Shown here piece by piece: positions 28,546 to 32,615 of a DNA stretch of 32,615 nucleotides. Under the pieces are notes generated by a model that saw only the letters and a program-made list of their open reading frames with translations, had not been told where the DNA came from and did no database searches. The stretch lies in contig DVIQ01000071.1 of NCBI GenBank assembly GCA_018711185.1, forward strand, positions 1 to 32,615, in the 5' to 3' direction. This stretch comes from Candidatus Limivivens intestinipullorum (GTDB lineage: Bacteria; Bacillota; Clostridia; Lachnospirales; Lachnospiraceae). Each line of letters begins with the position of its first letter. The stretch's first letter is position 1. A program made the translations under genes and the position numbers.

Positions 28546-30408
28546 TTACTTCTTCACAAACTGGATCTTTGTTTGTCCCTTGTTCGTGAACAGCTTTTTA
28601 TATTTGCTGTAATACTTTCTGGGTACTTCCACGCGCACCTTGGATTTTGTTCCCCTGAGGGCATTAGCTCCCACAGACTTCAGCACCTTTCCTTTGACGC
28701 AGATCCTGGAAAGCTTGGAGCATCCGTAAAACGCCTTACCGTCGATGGTCTGAACGTTCGCTCCGATTACCAGAGTCTTCAGGTACTTATTCTTCTGGAA
28801 CGCCTTTGCGTAGATTCTTGTTACCTTATAGCTGGTTCCCAGAATCTTCACCGTAGACGGAATCGTTACAGTGGACTTCTTGGCTGATTTCAGCCCTACC
28901 ACCTGCGCGGTTTTCTTGCTGGTGGAGGTAATCTTATACTTGATATTTCCAACCGTATAAGCCTTGGAGGTATCAATTTTAATGGCGAAAGTCTTTGTCT
29001 TGGAACCGGTATAGTTTCCTTTGCCTTTTACGGTAATGGTAGCTTTACCTACTTTTGTATTATTCTTGTAGGATACGGTATAGTCACTGTTCTTTCTTAA
29101 CTTCTTTCCATTGTATTTTACCGTTACCGTAGGCTTTAAAGCTTTGCCTGTATACGCATACGTAGATTTCGCAATGCTGATCGTGGCATTTCTCAGGTTC
29201 GGCAGGGTCACGGTCACTTTGCAGGTAGCTTTAAAGCCTCCATCCGCAGAGGTTGCCGTAATCGTTGCTGTGCCGTTTCCTACTGCGGTCACAACACCGC
29301 TGCTGCTGACTTTTGCTACAGATGTCTTGCTGCTGGTCCACTTCACCGTTTTGTTTGTGGCATCGGACGGAGAAATCTGCGCTTTCAGAGAAGCGGTCTG
29401 TCCTTTCTTTGTCAGAGAAATGGAGGACTTGTCCAGGGAAAGCCCGGTCACTTTTCCGTTTGATTTCAATACAGCCTCGCCCACGCCGTAATAAATATCG
29501 TAGGTATTCAAAGGCTCTGTTTCCGCAGTCAGTTCCAGGATCATCTGCTTGGCCCCCGCCACAGAAACACTCACTCGCTGGGGCAGATCATCCGCGTTCA
29601 TTACCACCTTTTTCGCGGTTTTTCCATCCAGTCTTACATAAAGCTCCGCATTCGCCCGTGTTTCACCATCGATATGACCTACTGTAAAGGTAAAGGTTTC
29701 ATATTGTCCGTCCAGATTAAACTTTACCGTTGCCTCGTCATTATCCGGATTATTATAGGGATTCCACCGGTAGAAGGATATGGCGTTCGTATAGTATTTC
29801 CCGCCCATATAAATTCCCTTGTCCTCGGAGGCCATCATGCGCTCTGTGTCGCTTATATCGTAAGGCGGACAGGTATCCAGCCAGGTAGACGCGCCCACGG
29901 TTGTTCCTCTGCTTCCATTTGTCGTCCATTGGCCATTAAAGATTCCATAGTAAACATCGTATTTATGGCCCTGAGTCTGGCAAACGATTTTCATATGTTT
30001 CGCGCCGTTCAAATTCACCGTTACACGCTTGCTCAGATCAGAGGGGCTTAAATCCACCGTCTGGGCAATCATACCGTCAAGATAAATAAACAGCTTGGAA
30101 TTCATTGAGTTCGTGCCGTCCACGCGGCCCACATCAAAGCTGAATGAAGAATATTTCCCGTCCAGGTTATAGAGAACCTGAGAAAGACTGGTCTGATACC
30201 AGCAGTAGAATACATACCCCTCAAAGTATTCTCTGCCGCCCACCTTAAAACTATCCATCTCCGTGGGAAGGTACTCCTCCACAGAGGTATACTGGTACGG
30301 CTTGCAGGTATTCATCCAGCCTGCGGCAGCGTCCGCTTTCATTCCCATCAGGGACGGAAGCACGACTGCCAGCAAAAGTACAAAAAGCAATCCGATTTTC
30401 TTTTTCAT
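28546..30408 (-). CDS. Secreted multidomain surface protein: two NPCBM-like domains, Big_2, Ig-like, BspA-like LRR
   Basis: This is a predicted extracellular binding protein of 620 residues. I place the start at the ATG at 30408 (GGGAG five bases upstream); the preceding GTG is too close to the site. Residues 1-28 are a signal peptide. Two NPCBM-like carbohydrate-binding domains follow, about 30-165 and 175-310, each opening with W-x-x-T-C and ending in YDVYYG or YDIYYG. Residues 320-400 are Big_2 (LSLDKSSISLTKKGQTASL, then SGVVTAVGNGTATITATS). Residues 405-480 are another Ig-like module (YTGKALKPTVTVKYNGKKL). The C-terminus (485-620) has BspA-like leucine-rich repeats (KAFQKNKYLKTLVIG, KAFYGCSKL). 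No enzyme domain, LPXTG anchor or SLH was seen. Likely binds host or dietary glycans; ligand unknown. Confidence 0.85.
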   Translation of the reverse strand: MKKKIGLLFVLLLAVVLPSLMGMKADAAAGWMNTCKPYQYTSVEEYLPTEMDSFKVGGREYFEGYVFYCWYQTSLSQVLYNLDGKYSSFSFDVGRVDGTNSMNSKLFIYLDGMIAQTVDLSPSDLSKRVTVNLNGAKHMKIVCQTQGHKYDVYYGIFNGQWTTNGSRGTTVGASTWLDTCPPYDISDTERMMASEDKGIYMGGKYYTNAISFYRWNPYNNPDNDEATVKFNLDGQYETFTFTVGHIDGETRANAELYVRLDGKTAKKVVMNADDLPQRVSVSVAGAKQMILELTAETEPLNTYDIYYGVGEAVLKSNGKVTGLSLDKSSISLTKKGQTASLKAQISPSDATNKTVKWTSSKTSVAKVSSSGVVTAVGNGTATITATSADGGFKATCKVTVTLPNLRNATISIAKSTYAYTGKALKPTVTVKYNGKKLRKNSDYTVSYKNNTKVGKATITVKGKGNYTGSKTKTFAIKIDTSKAYTVGNIKYKITSTSKKTAQVVGLKSAKKSTVTIPSTVKILGTSYKVTRIYAKAFQKNKYLKTLVIGANVQTIDGKAFYGCSKLSRICVKGKVLKSVGANALRGTKSKVRVEVPRKYYSKYKKLFTNKGQTKIQFVKK

Positions 30409-30542
30409 CACTTCTCCCTTTCTTTTTAAAATCTGAGTTATAGGTACAAAAATAAGCTCAAGCCATTAAACCTTTTAATCTAATCGCCAGAGCTCTTCTG
30501 AAAAAATAACTCACTCCCTTTCCCACACGAATTCTTTTGTTT

Positions 30543-30571
30543 ATTTTACCATTTTTTGTCCTGTTTTACAA
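30543..30571 (-). promoter_or_regulatory. Probable promoter of the surface-protein gene
   Basis: On the minus strand TTGTAA (30571-30566), 17 bases, TAAAAT (30548-30543). The leader is about 130 bases and AT-rich. Confidence 0.5.
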
Positions 30572-30607
30572 GCACTTTTGTTCATAAACAGAACATCCGC
30601 TTGCAGT

Positions 30608-31075
30608 TCAGCAGGAAACTCGCTGCAATTCTTTTACCATTTGCATTTCTCTAAAATGCCCGCCTGAAAATGTATATTCCACCTCTTTGATTTCTGTAAA
30701 TCCAATAGAAGCGTACATTTTACGTGCGACCATATTTTCCAAAGACACGCTAATATATATCCTGTCAACCTGATGTCTGGCCTTAAAATACGCAAGAAAT
30801 GCCATTGCAGCCTGTTTGCCGTAACCTTTTCCCTGAAATTGTTTTCCAATCATAAAGCGGCTCATAGACCAGCCAGGAATGGTTTCATCGTAATCATATA
30901 ATACAAACCCTATCATCGTTTCTTCGCAGTAGATTCCCAATGTATACAGTCCATCCTCATAAGCAGCTTCCACCAATGACTGTTTGTTATCCGCGACAAA
31001 CCCCCTTTGGTCATCATGAATCGTCAATGCAATACAATCCCAGTAGTTGGATTTATCTATTTCTCTAAATTCCAT
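30608..31075 (-). CDS. GNAT family N-acetyltransferase (SpeG/BltD-like)
   Basis: This transfers acetyl from acetyl-CoA to an amine, most likely a polyamine or other small molecule given its resemblance to diamine N-acetyltransferases. It has 155 residues. The acetyl-CoA pyrophosphate loop is QFQGKGYGKQA, preceded by the SMSRFMIG strand; the C-terminal part has ISVSLENMVARKMYASIGF, the usual Asn-x-x-A and Tyr features. The start has GGGAGGTTCC upstream. The gene is monocistronic on the minus strand, next to a stretch of decayed genes. Substrate not assignable from sequence. Confidence 0.9.
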   Translation of the reverse strand: MEFREIDKSNYWDCIALTIHDDQRGFVADNKQSLVEAAYEDGLYTLGIYCEETMIGFVLYDYDETIPGWSMSRFMIGKQFQGKGYGKQAAMAFLAYFKARHQVDRIYISVSLENMVARKMYASIGFTEIKEVEYTFSGGHFREMQMVKELQRVSC

Positions 31076-31106
31076 TTGGAACCTCCCGCATTCCTAAAGT
31101 TCTTCT

Positions 31107-31185
31107 TATTTTCCCTGGGAAATTTCTTTCGGAACTTGCGAAAGAAACCCTCAGAAGAATAAAAGCCCAGAAAAAGGCCGGGTTC
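31107..31185 (+). pseudogene. Decayed 3' fragment of a PIN toxin gene
   Basis: This stretch aligns with the end of the toxin at 28429-28510. The plus-strand frame gives FLSELAKE (31123-31146), identical to the toxin, followed by a diverged tail; TTTCTTTCGGA and GCGAAAGAA are shared base for base, and CAGAAAAAG also recurs. The rest of the toxin and the antitoxin are absent. It looks like a remnant of an older second copy or of a duplication. Confidence 0.65.
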
Positions 31186-31211
31186 ATTGCAAAACATAGA
31201 GCCGGGTACGC

Positions 31212-31782
31212 TCATACCGGCCGAATAAACTCCTCCACATAAAACAGCGCGGCCCCGATGGCCGGCGTATACTGTCCGTGTACGCCCACCAGTATGCGGT
31301 CTTTCTCCAAACCGAACGGCGAAGCGTCATTGACGCGTTCTGCCAGATAATCGATATCCTCTTCTGTAAAATAAGAAGCCAGATACCCGCTGATAATGAT
31401 TGGCGCATCGATTACCATGTTCAGGTTTTTCATGGCGAATGCCAGATGATTCAGATAATCCTCCCAGATTTGTGTAAGCCGGGGGATCTTTTTCTCTCAG
31501 CAGCGGGAAAAATTCTTTCACTGGAAGGCCGGAAGACTGCTCCAGGGCATTTTCGGAACAATACGTTTCCAAGCATCCCCGGTTTCCGCAGTAGCAGAGG
31601 GGCCCGTCGGGATTGACGCACATATGCTCAATCGTGCCGCTGTGCATAGCGCTTCCCTGGTGAATCTGATGGTTGGTGACCACGGCTCCTCCCAGGTTCC
31701 GGTTCAGCAGAAAAATAACGGCGCTGTCCAGCTCCGGATGATTCCACAATTCCAGATAAGCGGCGGATTTGGAATTATCTAT
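31212..31782 (-). pseudogene. ROK family (sugar kinase/NagC-type repressor) remnant, truncated and frameshifted
   Basis: Two overlapping minus-strand frames make one ROK sequence. The first part holds SAAYLELWNHPELDSAV, LLNRNLGGAVV, the HQGSAMHSGTIEHMCV stretch and the ROK zinc motif CYCGNRGCLETYCS. The second holds NLNMVIDAPIIISGYLA and HGQYTPAIGAALFYVEEF. They join if one C is removed from a run of five (31481-31485 on the plus strand reads GGGGG), giving LTQIWEDYLNHLAFA between. The N-terminal half of a normal ROK protein, including any helix-turn-helix and the ATP loop, is missing; homology stops near 31782, where a different gene fragment begins. One frameshift could be a sequencing error, but the truncation argues for a true pseudogene. 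Confidence 0.82.
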
Positions 31783-31899
31783 GTCGATCTTATGAAGATT
31801 TCAGAGCAAGAAGCCGCAATTCTGACCGATGATCCGGATGTGCAAAAGGCCGCGTCGGCCGCACTCCGGGCTTATCGGTCAAAAAAGAGGGGGCTTTAA
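31783..31899 (+). pseudogene. PfkB-type carbohydrate kinase fragment
   Basis: About 38 codons on the plus strand read VDLMKISEQEAAILTDDPDV and then QKAASAALRAYRSKKRGL. ADLMKIS.EE...LTG-like text is typical of the middle of ribokinase/fructokinase family proteins. Neither the start nor the C-terminal catalytic GAGD motif is present. It abuts the ROK remnant, and fructokinase and ROK genes are often neighbours, so both may come from one lost sugar locus (inference). Confidence 0.55.
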
Positions 31900-31908
31900 C
31901 TCCCCTCT
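31881..31908 (-). terminator. Terminator of the Panacea-domain gene
   Basis: On the minus strand AGAGGGG (31908-31902), nine loop bases, CCCCTCT (31892-31886), then a T-run (31886-31881). The stop codon of the gene lies in the loop. Confidence 0.8.
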
Positions 31909-32615
31909 CCTGAAGAGGATGCCTTTTTAAGTATATCATGGATATAGGCTCTCAGCCCCTCCTCTGAATCTATGCCATATTTTCGGTTTACAGCAATATA
32001 ATACTTCATAATTTTCTCTTTCGGAAGAAGTTCACTGGAAGGAATGCCGTCCCCATACCCTTTTCTCGCCTCCATCCATGGCGTTTCGTTATGTGTAATT
32101 TTCTCCAATACTTTTCCGCCATATATGCCAAATGTATTTACAACAAGATCAATCACTCTTTTCTCATCAGCCGTCAGCGCATCTTCCTTTCCTTCCAATA
32201 ATGCGAAACGCGCGTCATCAATCGGATTATATTTAAAATCCCTGAACAGATCATACACCTCCGGATAAACCGGGCCATGAACCCATGCCCTGCAATCTTC
32301 CGTAAAGAAAGGCTTCTCATACAATGCAGAATAAATACCCTGAATAAAATATAACAGCTTCTGCAGCATGAGCGGGGTTACTTCCTCCAGCTTTTCAAAT
32401 ACATAAGCGATTGCTCTAAGCATCTTATCTGACACGGAAAAAAGATTCCCTATGCGCTCTGCTGCCGCCATAGCTTTTTTGTACGCCGCATCCGTCAGCT
32501 TATCCCGGTTCTCCATAAGTTTCTGCTTCATATAAGCCGGAGAAGCCAATGCCGCTTTTACAACATCTGAATATTCTTTGGAAGGTACCTGTCCTTCCAG
32601 ATATCTCGGTATCGT
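31896..32615 (-). CDS. Panacea-domain (SocA/DUF4065-like) protein, 5' end cut by window
   Basis: The frame is open to the window edge (upstream codons read TIPRYLEGQVPSKEYSDVV), so the gene continues beyond base 32615; the visible part is 239 residues. The edge segment resembles the recognition helix end of an XRE-type helix-turn-helix. The Panacea core (about 100-200 in the visible part) has LQKLLYFIQGIYSAL, DCRAWVHGPVYPEVYDLF and ITHNETPWMEAR, hallmarks of the former DUF4065/SocA family. Panacea proteins are known antitoxins paired with many different toxins, so a toxin gene may lie just outside the window. A free-standing regulator is also possible. Confidence 0.85.
   Translation of the reverse strand, partial: TIPRYLEGQVPSKEYSDVVKAALASPAYMKQKLMENRDKLTDAAYKKAMAAAERIGNLFSVSDKMLRAIAYVFEKLEEVTPLMLQKLLYFIQGIYSALYEKPFFTEDCRAWVHGPVYPEVYDLFRDFKYNPIDDARFALLEGKEDALTADEKRVIDLVVNTFGIYGGKVLEKITHNETPWMEARKGYGDGIPSSELLPKEKIMKYYIAVNRKYGIDSEEGLRAYIHDILKKASSSGEGS

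Overview
The window looks like chromosome of a low-to-mid GC gut Firmicute, most likely a Lachnospiraceae-type Clostridium. The evidence is a V/A-type ATP synthase operon, a reverse-order rubrerythrin beside a PerR-type regulator, a T-box in front of ileS, TTGACA-N17-TATAAT promoters, AGGAGG ribosome sites, and secreted proteins with glucan-binding-like, NPCBM, Big_2 and BspA-like repeats. No rRNA, tRNA, IS element, prophage or CRISPR array was seen. Both end genes are cut by the window.

Layout. 1-2.8 kb: end of the V-type ATP synthase operon (A partial, B, D). 3.1-5.6 kb: a secreted repeat protein with a C-terminal NlpC/P60 hydrolase. 6.0-7.7 kb: a small sigma-70-like factor overlapping an unrecognised repeat-rich protein. 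7.8-11.2 kb (minus): a GT-C membrane glycosyltransferase and a second NlpC/P60 hydrolase with SH3 domains and a long EQAAA linker. 11.6-13.8 kb: an oxidative-stress block, with trxB divergent from perR and then reverse rubrerythrin. 14.0-18.6 kb (minus): an M23 peptidase, an orphan ECF S-component behind a structured leader, and a TelA/XpaC pair. 19-21.2 kb: hemolysin III, a GIY-YIG protein, and a LytM-fold protein that has lost its zinc ligands. 21.4-27.6 kb (minus): glgP directly behind ileS, under an Ile-specific T-box with a 38-bp minisatellite between the T-box and ileS. 27.7-28.5 kb: a Phd/YefM-PIN toxin-antitoxin pair. 28.5-31.1 kb (minus): an NPCBM/Big/LRR surface protein and a GNAT acetyltransferase. 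31.1-31.9 kb: decayed pieces of a PIN toxin, a ROK protein and a PfkB-type kinase. 31.9 kb to the end: a Panacea-domain protein.

The most distinctive signal is not a gene. A modular palindromic repeat family recurs in intergenic gaps from about 2.8 to 27.7 kb. Its ends resemble GTAACAGTTCAGC / GCTGAACTGTTAC. Its core reads TTCTTACGGTC-YGCGCAGCATGTGCGCGGACCT, and swappable hairpins lie between. Copies have apparently become a terminator, a leader segment and the last codons of a gene.

Regulation is unusually legible: a perfect 7-1-7 palindrome at the rubrerythrin start site, a WalR-like direct repeat before the minus-strand NlpC/P60 gene, a near-palindromic operator over the toxin-antitoxin promoter, and a possible ECF-type promoter before the sigma factor. 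All functional statements rest on reading motifs by eye; no database search was run.
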